Origin: Mycolicibacterium sp. P1-5
Lineage (GTDB): Bacteria; Actinomycetota; Actinomycetes; Mycobacteriales; Mycobacteriaceae
Direction of reading: 5' to 3'
Length of the DNA stretch: 64,000 bases
Assembly: GCF_008329565.1 (NCBI RefSeq)
Contig: NZ_NPKT01000016.1
Location: forward strand, 62,001-126,000
Under the pieces are notes generated by a model that was not told where the DNA came from, did no database searches, and was given only the letters and a program-made list of their open reading frames with translations. The translations under genes and the position numbers were made by a program. Position 1 is the stretch's first letter. Every line of letters begins with the position of its first letter. This document shows, in pieces, positions 48,701 to 56,184 of the stretch.

Positions 48701-49776
48701 GCCATGCCCTTCTGGCCGGTGATGCCCTCCCACTGCTCGGGGGTCCCGACGTTGTCGTCGACGATCACCCAGTGCGGGCCGAGAGCGTTGCCCGACGCCG
48801 CCTCCATCGGCGATCCCATGGTGGTCGGGCTGGAACCGCTGGGCGGCGCCCACGGCCCTCGGCCCTTGCGGTGCAACTCGGCATCGAGGGCGTCTTCGAG
48901 CTCGGTGGGCGAGGTGAATACCAGCCGGCGTAGCCCGCACGCGTCGAACATCTCGTCATGCTGATTGTGCGGCAACCACACCAGCCACGACCACAGTTCG
49001 GGATGCCGCGTGACGACCATCAGCTTGATGTCGTTGGGGCTGTGATAGACCGCCAACTCACAAAGGACCGCCCGCATGAAGGCGTGCAGCTCTTCGGAGT
49101 CGTCGCCGACGAAGCTGAATCCCGGGCGCGACCGCAGACTCAACACCTTGCCGATGCCCCGGATCTTGCTCTGCTCGAGGATGAAGTCCCGCAGCGCCCG
49201 CCCGGTCACCGGTTCGAGCTCCTCACCGACCGGCACCTCGGGCCACTGCAGGGACACCGCGGAATCGGTGGCCGACTGGACCCCGATGCCCAGCCGCACG
49301 TCGAGGAAGTCGGCGTCGGCAGGGCGGCGCTCCCACATGCGCGGTCCGCCGATAACGGTGTCGAGCTCCTGCGGATCACCATGAACGAACAGCTGGCTTC
49401 GGCGCTGGTCCTGGGCTGCGCGCTGTACCTCGTCACGGTCGTCGTCGAGCTGGCGCAGATACATCCGCCGCTGCTTTTCCTGCTCGCCCCAGCTGATTCG
49501 TCGACCGCGGCCGAGCCGGCCACTGAACATCAGTGCGCCGAACCCGACCAGGCCGACCATCGGAAAGAACCCGGACTGCAGCGAACGAACGCCGGAGGTG
49601 TACATCACGACGAGCGTGCCGATGATGCCGACCAGTAGCGCCGGCAGCGCGATCATCAACAGGATATTGCGCGGCTCGCGTTCGGGCAGTGCCAACGGCG
49701 GTGCGACGGCCACCCGCACCGGGGGCACCGGGGGCGTCGACTTACGTGCACCGCGAACGAATCCCCTTTTCGACAC
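45706..49776 (-). CDS. eccC2: ESX-2 FtsK/SpoIIIE-type motor ATPase EccC2
   Basis: A 1356-residue single polypeptide (Rv3894c 1396). GTG 49776 starts VSKRGFVRGARKSTPP, three bases after the eccB2 stop. Two transmembrane helices lie at about 35-80. Three ATPase domains follow with P-loops GTSGSGKSEYF, ATAQRGKSTTL and GRQGCGKTSSL. The second reads AQRGKST, still with GKS/T. EccC recognises the C-terminal signal of Esx/PE substrates and powers export. Unlike ESX-1, where EccC is split into Ca and Cb, this is one chain. Confidence 0.97.
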   Translation of the reverse strand: MSKRGFVRGARKSTPPVPPVRVAVAPPLALPEREPRNILLMIALPALLVGIIGTLVVMYTSGVRSLQSGFFPMVGLVGFGALMFSGRLGRGRRISWGEQEKQRRMYLRQLDDDRDEVQRAAQDQRRSQLFVHGDPQELDTVIGGPRMWERRPADADFLDVRLGIGVQSATDSAVSLQWPEVPVGEELEPVTGRALRDFILEQSKIRGIGKVLSLRSRPGFSFVGDDSEELHAFMRAVLCELAVYHSPNDIKLMVVTRHPELWSWLVWLPHNQHDEMFDACGLRRLVFTSPTELEDALDAELHRKGRGPWAPPSGSSPTTMGSPMEAASGNALGPHWVIVDDNVGTPEQWEGITGQKGMAGITVLRLASRPGIGVGFSDEEERFSLREGRLRHRNAFYAVADMLAESTADRYARALARWSPMTAGELSETDSQGGELLRALGITDPRRLDVDRLWAESRGRGDPKWAVVPVGVKPGGELQYIVLRAKDFGGFGFHSVVIGTSGSGKSEYFLSLCNGIALTHSPETFIVIFVDMKFESAAQDLAGLPHVAGSLSNLGKDDRHLAERMRKAIDGEIARRYRLFKDAGARDANEYEEMRLAGRDLEPVPILLVIIDEYLELFHHHPEWIDLVIHIGQEGRGCNVFFTLGGQRLDLSSLSKAKSNIAFRVALRAETAEDSRDVIGSDAALHLPSKEAGYGLLKVGPRELEQFRCFYVSAPFVVPKKVVTTDTTVDVSFTAPRPLTWEYQPLSAEDNAALADAEAPEEPDEFLYHADGFKKKKLLDVIRESLVSHPARAPHQIWLPPLEVGETADTLVERWRGKPWWVDYGQNPGLIVPVGIEDFPEDHAQRVHVIDAEMDNIMVVATAQRGKSTTLMTLVTSAALMYRPERVTFFCLGASLYPIEDLPHVAGVVSLTDTEGVSRTLATIEGLIRAREASFKRYQMDIGEFRERRFGAAGGGGTDPDDKFGDILLVIDNFGDLYDKDNGMGDRAISIARQGLSYGIHVATSASGWLVGQKQALLNVSNARVQLRLSNPDETQMGTGMEHRRAARNTLDRPGFGVTRLSQELLIGLPEIVGPDGERIPTRQVGQVIAAQTGAGKIETLARLPERIGLREIIAAYPDTADSLDIPFAMGESALQAVALPSRQTPNLLVVGRQGCGKTSSLAAFGQAIAARLSPEQAQITIVDPKTSLIGKIQGPQVRAYAYTPDDIDHVLAELAEMMRDRLPPSGLSQEELLTRSTWTGPHHFVLIDDEQELRPSGAIGKAAATAPLWPLIERSREIGLHVIVTRLPGNWAGVSAMSPFLQKLTGSRAPTLFMDNDPQTVKVFGRISAQQLPPGRGLMVTTDGAMEGVLVGTPE

Positions 49777-49778
49777 CG

Positions 49779-51275
49779 CTATCCTCCCGCGTTCTGTTGG
49801 CCGGGTGCGGCCACCGGGGCCACCGCGCCGCCGGGATCGATGGTGTCGCGCGCCAACAACGCGGTCGCGCGATTGATGGCCGGCCCTGCGGCGAAGGTGC
49901 GCAATATCGGCCACGGAGCCTGGACGGCCTGGCGCGGATCCAGTCCGAGCGCTTGCAGCGTGTTCTGGTCCCACTCGATGCCGTACCGAACCCCTTGCGG
50001 CGAAACCCAATACATGCTCTCCCGAGTGTCGGAAGCGGCGGCGGCACTGGTTGATGCGACGAAGTTCGCCGCCCCCGGCAGGATCAGCGTCTGGTTGGCC
50101 TCGACGGAATCGGGATCGCGACTGTCGCGGACCAGCCGCACGATATGCGAGTCCATGCCTTCCGGGCTCGGCAGTCCGCGACCGCTGAAGAACGTCACCG
50201 CCGCCTGCCGGTCGGTGGTCTGCTTCTGCCAGCCCACGCAGGTCACCGGATTGGCGTCGGTGTCGATGAAGTCCAGCTTGCCGGTCGGATAGAAGTCGAC
50301 GTTGAGCACCGTGACCGCAGGGATGTCGACGAGCTTGTCCGGCGAGATCAGTTGCGGCGTCGTGGAACCCTGACTGTTGGCGGTGCGCAGCAGGTCGGCG
50401 ACGAAGCCGGTGATCTTTTGCACCCCGTCTGGGAGCAGCGCATAGAAGCCGCTGACATTGCCGCCTGAGTCCTTGGTCTCCAGCACGCTGCCCACCACTG
50501 AGCCGGCCAACAGCCGTGACGGCGTTCCGGCCTCCGGAATAGCAGGTACCACAAGGGGTTCCGTCGCCGGCATGGCATCGAACAGGGCGTTGGAGATCTG
50601 GATGGGACGCGTCACGCCCGGATCAAGCCCGAGATTGAAGGTGACGGAGCGGTCGGCCGGGTCGATCTGGGTGCGCTGACCGTTCCACACCAGATACGTG
50701 CTGGTGCCGTGGGTGGCCAGCACAGCCTGCGTCGGGCGGATCGGCTGGGCCCGGCCGCCCCCGTGAATCTCGCCCGCGATGGCCGTCACCATCGGTGGCC
50801 GGCCGCTGCCGCGCGCCGCGGCGGTGTCACACAATGACCACGCGGAGACCGTATTCGCCGAGACGGTCAAGTCGTCTGGGATGCCCGGGATCCCGATCAT
50901 CGGTCCGGTCGGGTACTTGGCGATCTCTTTGGCGTTCACCCATGTCGGCACCGACGAGCTACCGGTCGCGAGTCGCGCCGAGGTCAGGTTCAGCGCCGGG
51001 TACAACCGATTGTCGATCTTCGCGTAGAGCGCGCCGGTGTCGCGGTTGCCGATGATGTTCGACTGGCCCACAAGGCCGGCCGGCTTCATGAAGTGCAGCA
51101 GGGCCATCCATCCGCAGCCGATCAACACGAAGACGATCGACAGCGCCACGGCCGCCTGTTGCTTGCGGTCGTCGTGCTTCATCCGCACGGAGAAGCGAGT
51201 GATAGCTGCCCGCAGCCGGCGGTTGTAGAAGAGGTGTCCGGAGTTTTGGTCCCGGTTGGACAGGTTCAGCGGCAC
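49779..51275 (-). CDS. eccB2: ESX-2 membrane/periplasmic component EccB2
   Basis: A 498-residue protein (Rv3895c 495). GTG 51275 gives VPLNLSNRDQNSGHLFYNRR, matching the family N-terminus; the frame start at 51320 is not conserved. A single transmembrane helix (AAVALSIVFVLIGCGWMALL) separates a short cytoplasmic part from a large periplasmic R-repeat domain, with DSRESMYW-like conserved core and paired Cys (SLCDTA...TCVGW). EccB anchors MycP to the complex. It abuts eccC2. Confidence 0.96.
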   Translation of the reverse strand: MPLNLSNRDQNSGHLFYNRRLRAAITRFSVRMKHDDRKQQAAVALSIVFVLIGCGWMALLHFMKPAGLVGQSNIIGNRDTGALYAKIDNRLYPALNLTSARLATGSSSVPTWVNAKEIAKYPTGPMIGIPGIPDDLTVSANTVSAWSLCDTAAARGSGRPPMVTAIAGEIHGGGRAQPIRPTQAVLATHGTSTYLVWNGQRTQIDPADRSVTFNLGLDPGVTRPIQISNALFDAMPATEPLVVPAIPEAGTPSRLLAGSVVGSVLETKDSGGNVSGFYALLPDGVQKITGFVADLLRTANSQGSTTPQLISPDKLVDIPAVTVLNVDFYPTGKLDFIDTDANPVTCVGWQKQTTDRQAAVTFFSGRGLPSPEGMDSHIVRLVRDSRDPDSVEANQTLILPGAANFVASTSAAAASDTRESMYWVSPQGVRYGIEWDQNTLQALGLDPRQAVQAPWPILRTFAAGPAINRATALLARDTIDPGGAVAPVAAPGQQNAGG

Positions 51276-51306
51276 GGGTGGTGTCCGTCCGCCAGGTCTG
51301 CAGGGG

Positions 51307-51624
51307 TCACCGCAATCCACCTCCGTACCGTGCCTGGTTGTCCGTTTGGGCTTCTTCGCGCAGCGCGGCGAACGCCAAGTTCAGCCGGTCGCTGAGCTCA
51401 CCGTGGCTGTAATCGGTGACGACGGCCGGGTGCAAGGTGAGCTCGATGAGTTTGCCGTCGGAGTTCGCCACCGCGTGTACGTCCCCCAGATCGACGCTGT
51501 ACGTGATGGTCTCGGCCTGCGCGACGAGCGCTTCCCAACGCTCGGCAGCCTCGCTCAGTTCCCTCAAGACCGCGTCGACGAGATCCCTGTCGCTAAGCTC
51601 GCGATCGCTGCTGGATCCCGCCAC
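51307..51624 (-). CDS. YbaB/EbfC-like ESX-associated protein (EspL type)
   Basis: A 105-residue acidic helical protein. The core VHAVANSDGKLIELTLHPAV resembles the YbaB/EbfC beta-strand region (xxxxxxGxxxxIxI) found in EspL (Rv3880c) and relatives. EspL binds EspE/EspF-type or EspD partners in ESX-1; for this ESX-2 neighbour the partner is not known. It starts near an AGGAG-lacking site and stops 31 bases before eccB2. Confidence 0.8.
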   Translation of the reverse strand: MAGSSSDRELSDRDLVDAVLRELSEAAERWEALVAQAETITYSVDLGDVHAVANSDGKLIELTLHPAVVTDYSHGELSDRLNLAFAALREEAQTDNQARYGGGLR

Positions 51625-51727
51625 GTGACAAGTATGTCGACCGTCACTACCTGCGTCAATTCACTTTCGCAGCATTCGCTATCGGACCGGTGGAAATCGC
51701 CCCAGCAACCTCCGAATTTCTCACGTG

Positions 51728-52810
51728 TCACATCGTGGTGCCCCAGTGGCTTGCCGGCGGGGAATTGAGCGCCTCGAACCAGGCGAAGTGATAGTTGGCG
51801 GAGACCTCATCGCCCACGGCGATCGCCTCGGTCGCGGCCAGCAGGAGGCAGTTGCTCAGCAGGGCGGCGTCGACGTCCGGATACTGGGCCATCAGTTGAT
51901 AGCGGCCGGTGTCGGAATGCACTCGCAGGACGTCGACTTCGGCATCGAGGACCCCGGTGCGGCCCGCACCCGCCTTGGCCAGCGTGTGCACCATCCGGGG
52001 CAGGCCATCGCGCCAGTGGGTGGCCTCGACCAATTTCCAGCCCAGGTCATCGACGCGGGGCAGCTCCCGGGCCCTGGCGGATGTCGCGGCCGGATCGGTG
52101 CGGCCGGCGGGGAACGGGTCACCCGGGTGATAGACCGCGGAGCGGACGACATCGCCGAGCAGTTCGCCGATCCGTCCGGGACGTCGGGCCGGCGGCAGCA
52201 GCTCGACGCCGACGGGCACCGCGACGCCCGGCGGGATCCAGCCATGCGCGAGGTCGGTCACCAACACCGTGGTCCCATCGGTGCGCTCCCCGACCGCCCA
52301 CCGCAGCGCGGGCGCTTGCCGGGCAATGAACTCCAGCACACGTTCCAGATTCCGGTCGTCCGGCTCCGGCTCGGGTTCGGGCTCGGGCTCGGGCTCGGGC
52401 GCCCTAGGCTCGGCCTCTTGTCTGATTATCGGGATCGACGGGTCGGTGTCGAAATCCTGTGCTGCAGAGCGCAATTGGCGAATCGCAGACTCGACGCGCT
52501 GCACCGCATAGGACCTGGCTGTCTCAATGATCCGGACTTCCTCGGCACGGCGGGCGAAGTCGGGAACATCGGCGTGCCGCAACGCGCGCAGCCGCTCGTT
52601 GGCCGACTCCGCGATGCGCTGTAGATCGTTCTTCAAGTATTCGGCAACCACCGCGGTCGCCGGCGTGACCCTCTCCAGCTCCGCGGGCCACAGTCCGCCG
52701 ATCACCCACGGCGTGGCGTCTGGGGGCGTGTCGAAGGTCGGCACGGAGAGGGCTTGCCGAGTCGCCCTCTTCAGGCGCTGGCGCGCCGTATTCCGACCGA
52801 AGATCGCCAC
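51728..52810 (-). CDS. ESX-associated DUF5632/DUF5631 protein (Rv3899c/EspK-like)
   Basis: A 360-residue protein from GTG 52810 (VAIFGRNTARQRLKRA). The N-terminal 150 residues are helical and charged; an EPEPEP tract (about residues 150-165) divides it from a C-terminal pair of domains. The first (LRWAVGERTDGTTVLVTDL...WIPPGVAVPVGVELLPP) resembles DUF5632; the second (WKLVEATHWRDGLPRMVHTLAKA...ANYHFAWFEAL) resembles DUF5631, both known from Rv3899c and the C-terminus of EspK. Its position upstream of eccB2 on the same strand supports an ESX-2 role, perhaps cargo or chaperone. Confidence 0.78.
   Translation of the reverse strand: MAIFGRNTARQRLKRATRQALSVPTFDTPPDATPWVIGGLWPAELERVTPATAVVAEYLKNDLQRIAESANERLRALRHADVPDFARRAEEVRIIETARSYAVQRVESAIRQLRSAAQDFDTDPSIPIIRQEAEPRAPEPEPEPEPEPEPDDRNLERVLEFIARQAPALRWAVGERTDGTTVLVTDLAHGWIPPGVAVPVGVELLPPARRPGRIGELLGDVVRSAVYHPGDPFPAGRTDPAATSARARELPRVDDLGWKLVEATHWRDGLPRMVHTLAKAGAGRTGVLDAEVDVLRVHSDTGRYQLMAQYPDVDAALLSNCLLLAATEAIAVGDEVSANYHFAWFEALNSPPASHWGTTM
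52361..52400. repeat. Hexanucleotide tandem repeat (GGCTCG-type)
   Basis: About 6.5 copies of a GGCTCS/GGCTCG unit on the plus strand encode an EP dipeptide repeat on the minus strand. Copy number could vary without frameshift because the unit is six bases. Confidence 0.7.
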
Positions 52811-52842
52811 GGTCAGAAGCCTACCGATCCCTACCAGCCCTT

Positions 52843-53970
52843 TCAGGCCAGCGGCTGATTCTTTCGGACACCCTTGTAGATGCCGCGGCGCACGATCCAC
52901 GGCATCAGCACCCGGTCGATAGACCAGGCCGGGAACCGGTAAGCAGTGCCGTCGGGAGCGAACACCTCCAGCCCGTCGGCCTGGATCCCGACGATCGATC
53001 CCCACCGGCGCCGGGGGGCCCGATATCTCTTCAGCGGGCGATCGGCCAGCGTTGCGCGGATGTTGTGCGCCAGCAGCGAGTCGGCCCGCGCCCGCGCCGA
53101 GGCTCGCAGCGGGTCAGTGGCGGCCACGTCACCGATCGCGAACACATGGTGATGCCCGCACAGCTGCAGCTCGGGGGTGACCTTGACGAAGCCCTGCTCG
53201 TCGAGCAGCTCGGGCGGCAGCCACTCGGTGTTGGGCTTGACGCGTCCGATGGCCCACAGCACCGCGTCGGCCTCGGACTCCGGCTGTCCGGTGCTCCACT
53301 GCACGGCGTCATCGGTGATCTCGTCGCCGTCGAAGCCCTCGGGCAGTACCGCACGGTGCCCGGGGTGCACGCCGACGCCCAGCTTGATCAGCTTGTCGTG
53401 CAGCGCTTCCCAAGCCTTCTGGTGATGCTCGGTCAGCGCCCGCTCGCCCGGGAAGTACAGGTTCACCTGTTTTCCGGGCCAGGTGATGGCGATATTGGCG
53501 GCCGCACTGACTGCTGCGGCACCGCCGCCGATGATGATCACCGATTCGGCAGCGGCCAGCCGCTGATGCGTCCGGGTCAAATCGGCAGCGATCTCCTCGG
53601 GGGTCTGCAGCGTGGGTTGGCGCCAGAAGCCGTTGCGCACTCCGGTCGAAATCACCAGGACGTCATAGGTTTCGGTGACCGGCGAGCCGTCCGGTGCGGT
53701 CCCCAGCACGGTACGGTTCTCCAGATCCAGTCCGGTGAGCGCGGCCTGCACAGTGCGCACCCGGTCCAGGCCCCGGTACTTGTCGAAGGAGATCCAGTTG
53801 TCGCGAGCCCAATCCTTCGGCCGCACCAGCCGCAAACCGAGCTCCTGACCACTGACCAAGGCCGGCTTGACGGAGATTCCGACGACATCGGCGTGGCGGG
53901 ACAGCTTGATTGCAGTGAGCAGCCCGCTGTCACCCAGCCCCGCGATCACGACGCGCGGCTTATGAGTCAT
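52843..53970 (-). CDS. FAD-dependent NAD(P)H dehydrogenase-like oxidoreductase
   Basis: A 375-residue protein from ATG 53970, coupled by ATGA to the DUF1295 gene. Motifs: VVIAGLGDSGLLTAIKL (FAD, an altered GxGxxG), VIIIGGGAAAVSAAANIA (NAD(P)H) and VFAIGDVAATDPL (second FAD motif). This is the AIF/NDH-2-like pyridine nucleotide-disulphide oxidoreductase family. The electron acceptor is unknown; coupling with a membrane reductase suggests it might pass electrons to a lipid-phase partner. Confidence 0.88.
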   Translation of the reverse strand: MTHKPRVVIAGLGDSGLLTAIKLSRHADVVGISVKPALVSGQELGLRLVRPKDWARDNWISFDKYRGLDRVRTVQAALTGLDLENRTVLGTAPDGSPVTETYDVLVISTGVRNGFWRQPTLQTPEEIAADLTRTHQRLAAAESVIIIGGGAAAVSAAANIAITWPGKQVNLYFPGERALTEHHQKAWEALHDKLIKLGVGVHPGHRAVLPEGFDGDEITDDAVQWSTGQPESEADAVLWAIGRVKPNTEWLPPELLDEQGFVKVTPELQLCGHHHVFAIGDVAATDPLRASARARADSLLAHNIRATLADRPLKRYRAPRRRWGSIVGIQADGLEVFAPDGTAYRFPAWSIDRVLMPWIVRRGIYKGVRKNQPLA

Positions 53971-54860
53971 ACCAAGGCCTTTCGAGGTGGGCGGGGGATG
54001 AGCATCCGCACCCGGTCGATCACGCTCTGGTACTGCGGGCGCCGGGCCAAGCTGCGCTTCTCCATCATCGGGATGCTTGCACCGAGGAACATCGCAACCA
54101 TCGCCACCACCCCGACGAAGAGCCACCAGGCGTCGGCCGGCGCGGCGGCGACTCCGAAGAGGGCCAGGGCGAACCAGAAGCTGATCTCGCCGAAGTAGTT
54201 GGGGTGCCGCGACCATCCCCACAGCCCGCGGTCCATCACCGCGCCGGGCTTCTTGTCCCGCACGAAGCGGTGCATCTGGGTATCGGCGACCAGTTCGAGC
54301 GTCACCGCCGCGATGCCGATCGCGAATGCGACCCAGCTCAGCCACATCAGGCCATCTCCGGGTCGGGTGACGGCGACGTATACCGGCAGCATGCCGAGGA
54401 ACACCTGCACAGTCGGGATCAGGTGGATGCCGAACAGGTCGGCGAGGAATTCCCAACGGCCGGCGCCGCCGCGCAGCTGCGGATAGCGCCAGTCCTCGTG
54501 GTGCAGGCCGGGGAAACTGTAGGCCCAGTTGCCGGTCAGGCGGATCGCCCAGTACATGACCACGATCGCGACCAGCCAGCAGCGCACCGAGTCCAGGCCC
54601 AGCGGGCCGGCCGCCCACCAATAGATGAGCAGCAGCGGCGGGATCACGCTCCAGAACGCGTCGTAGAAGCTGGAGTTGCGATACGCCCGGCTGAAGACGA
54701 ACACCAACAGGGTGGCGATGACATCGGCAGTGAACGCATCTAGCCACAGCCGCCCCGTGGCCGACGGGCCGTACAGCAACCAGGCCGCACCGGCGCCTAC
54801 CGCGATGGCGTAGGCCACAGTGACCAACCACAGCGAGTGCGCTTTGCTCCGGTTCACCAT
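53967..54860 (-). CDS. DUF1295 (steroid 5-alpha-reductase-like) membrane protein
   Basis: A 297-residue protein with about eight helices. The C-terminal motif DRGLWGWSRHPNYFGEISFW is characteristic of the DUF1295/ICMT/steroid reductase group, which uses NADPH on lipid or sterol substrates. The stop overlaps the oxidoreductase start (ATGA). The gene diverges from an acyl-CoA dehydrogenase operon across a 127-base gap with a KstR-type palindrome. A role in sterol or lipid modification is inferred. Confidence 0.88.
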   Translation of the reverse strand: MVNRSKAHSLWLVTVAYAIAVGAGAAWLLYGPSATGRLWLDAFTADVIATLLVFVFSRAYRNSSFYDAFWSVIPPLLLIYWWAAGPLGLDSVRCWLVAIVVMYWAIRLTGNWAYSFPGLHHEDWRYPQLRGGAGRWEFLADLFGIHLIPTVQVFLGMLPVYVAVTRPGDGLMWLSWVAFAIGIAAVTLELVADTQMHRFVRDKKPGAVMDRGLWGWSRHPNYFGEISFWFALALFGVAAAPADAWWLFVGVVAMVAMFLGASIPMMEKRSLARRPQYQSVIDRVRMLIPRPPRKALV

Positions 54861-54884
54861 TCCAGCCTCCTACCGCGGCCGAAC

Positions 54885-54898
54885 TGTAACACGTTCTA
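54885..54898. promoter_or_regulatory. KstR-type operator
   Basis: TGTAACACGTTCTA fits the 14-base KstR consensus TnnAACnnGTTnnA at all eight fixed positions. It lies in the gap between the divergent DUF1295 gene and the fadE pair, 25 bases from the former start and 90 from the latter. KstR is a TetR-family repressor of sterol catabolism relieved by cholesterol-derived CoA thioesters. A chance hit to an 8-base pattern is not excluded. Confidence 0.65.
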
Positions 54899-54987
54899 GT
54901 TGCCGCTCGACTCGGCAATCGCAGGCCCGGGGCCGGAACTTGACACCTGCCAACAGCCGGCGACGGGGGTCTGCCTATCGTGTCGGA

Positions 54988-56184
54988 ATGAGCACCGTCG
55001 CTGATGCCGACCGGGTCGAAGATCTGGCCCGGCGGGTCGTGGCCGACCACGACCCGAAGAAAGTCCCGATTCCGGAATTCCTCGGCGCCTGTTATGACGC
55101 CGGCCTGTCCTGGGTGCACTTCCCTGAAGGTCTCGGCGGGCTCGGCCTGTCCCGTGGCCTGCAGGCCGTCGCCGACCGGATCCTGCAGGGCGCAGGCGGC
55201 CCGGTGCCGCTGGGCCTGAACCCCATGGGCTACGGCATGGCCGCACCGACCGTGCGCGAGCATGCCCAGTCCGACGACCTCAAGAAGTCGCTGCTGCGGC
55301 CGCTGGCCACCACCGAGGACATCTGGTGCCAGCTGTTCTCCGAGCCGGGCGCCGGCTCCGACCTGGCCGGCCTGGCCACCTCGGCGGTGCCCGATGGCGA
55401 CGAGTGGGTGCTCAACGGCCAGAAGGTGTGGACCAGCCTGGCGCACCGCGCCCGGTGGGGGCTGCTGCTGGCCCGCACCAATCCCGACATCGCCAAGCAC
55501 AAGGGTCTGACCTACTTCGTGCTCGACATGCACGCCCCTGGTGTGGAGACCCGCCCGCTGCGCCAAATGACCGGCCAGGCGGAGTTCAACGAGGTCTACA
55601 TGACCGACGCGCGCATTCCCGACAGCCACCGCCTCGGCGCGGTCGGCAACGGCTGGAGTGTCGCCATGACCACCCTGATGAACGAGCGCAGCGCCCTCGG
55701 CGCCAGCGGCAGCCGCCGCGGCAGCGGCACGATCAAGGAAGCCACGGCACTGTGGGCGTCACGGCCGGACCTGCACACCCCGGTGCTGCGCGACCGGTTG
55801 GCGCAGTTGTGGTTGCGCTCCGAAGCCCAGCGGCTGACCTCCGAGCGCTCCCGCGCCTCGGCCACCGCGGGCGGTCCGGGCCCGGAGGCTTCGGTGGGCA
55901 AGCTGGTCGGCGCGTTGCTCAACCAGCACATCTACGAATGGTGCATGGATCTGCTTGGGCCCGAAGGCCTTCTGTACGACAGCTACGCACTGGCCGATGG
56001 CGCCGGTGACGCCGGAGACTGGCGCGGGCCGATCCAGCAGCGTTTCCTGCGAAGCCGCGCCAACACCATCGAGGGCGGCACCACCGAGGTGATGAAGAAC
56101 ATCCTGGGCGAACGCGTGCTCGGGCTGCCGGGTGATTTGCGTGCCGATGCAGGCATGCCGTGGAAGGAGATCCCGCGTGGATGA
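54988..56184 (+). CDS. Acyl-CoA dehydrogenase, first of a pair
   Basis: A 398-residue protein from ATG 54988. It has FAD-site strands LFSEPGAGSDLAGLAT and VWTSLAHRARWGLLLART, and the C-terminal TIEGGTTEVMKNILGERVLGL with a Glu near the catalytic position. The gene overlaps the next by eight bases. In mycobacteria adjacent fadE pairs often form heterotetramers in which each dimer has a single active site, notably in sterol side-chain degradation. Which acyl chain is used cannot be said. Confidence 0.92.
   Translation: MSTVADADRVEDLARRVVADHDPKKVPIPEFLGACYDAGLSWVHFPEGLGGLGLSRGLQAVADRILQGAGGPVPLGLNPMGYGMAAPTVREHAQSDDLKKSLLRPLATTEDIWCQLFSEPGAGSDLAGLATSAVPDGDEWVLNGQKVWTSLAHRARWGLLLARTNPDIAKHKGLTYFVLDMHAPGVETRPLRQMTGQAEFNEVYMTDARIPDSHRLGAVGNGWSVAMTTLMNERSALGASGSRRGSGTIKEATALWASRPDLHTPVLRDRLAQLWLRSEAQRLTSERSRASATAGGPGPEASVGKLVGALLNQHIYEWCMDLLGPEGLLYDSYALADGAGDAGDWRGPIQQRFLRSRANTIEGGTTEVMKNILGERVLGLPGDLRADAGMPWKEIPRG

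Noticed and set aside
46045..48933. 962-residue open frame on the plus strand
   Set aside because: It is antisense to eccC2 and has no start context or recognisable domain; long antisense frames are expected at this GC content.
49777..50010. N-terminal extension of the eccC2 frame
   Set aside because: It is eccB2 in another frame; the GTG at 49776 gives the conserved EccC N-terminus.
53971..55629. Minus-strand frame extending the oxidoreductase to 928 residues
   Set aside because: It runs through the DUF1295 and fadE genes in other frames; the ATG at 53970 is coupled to the upstream gene by ATGA.
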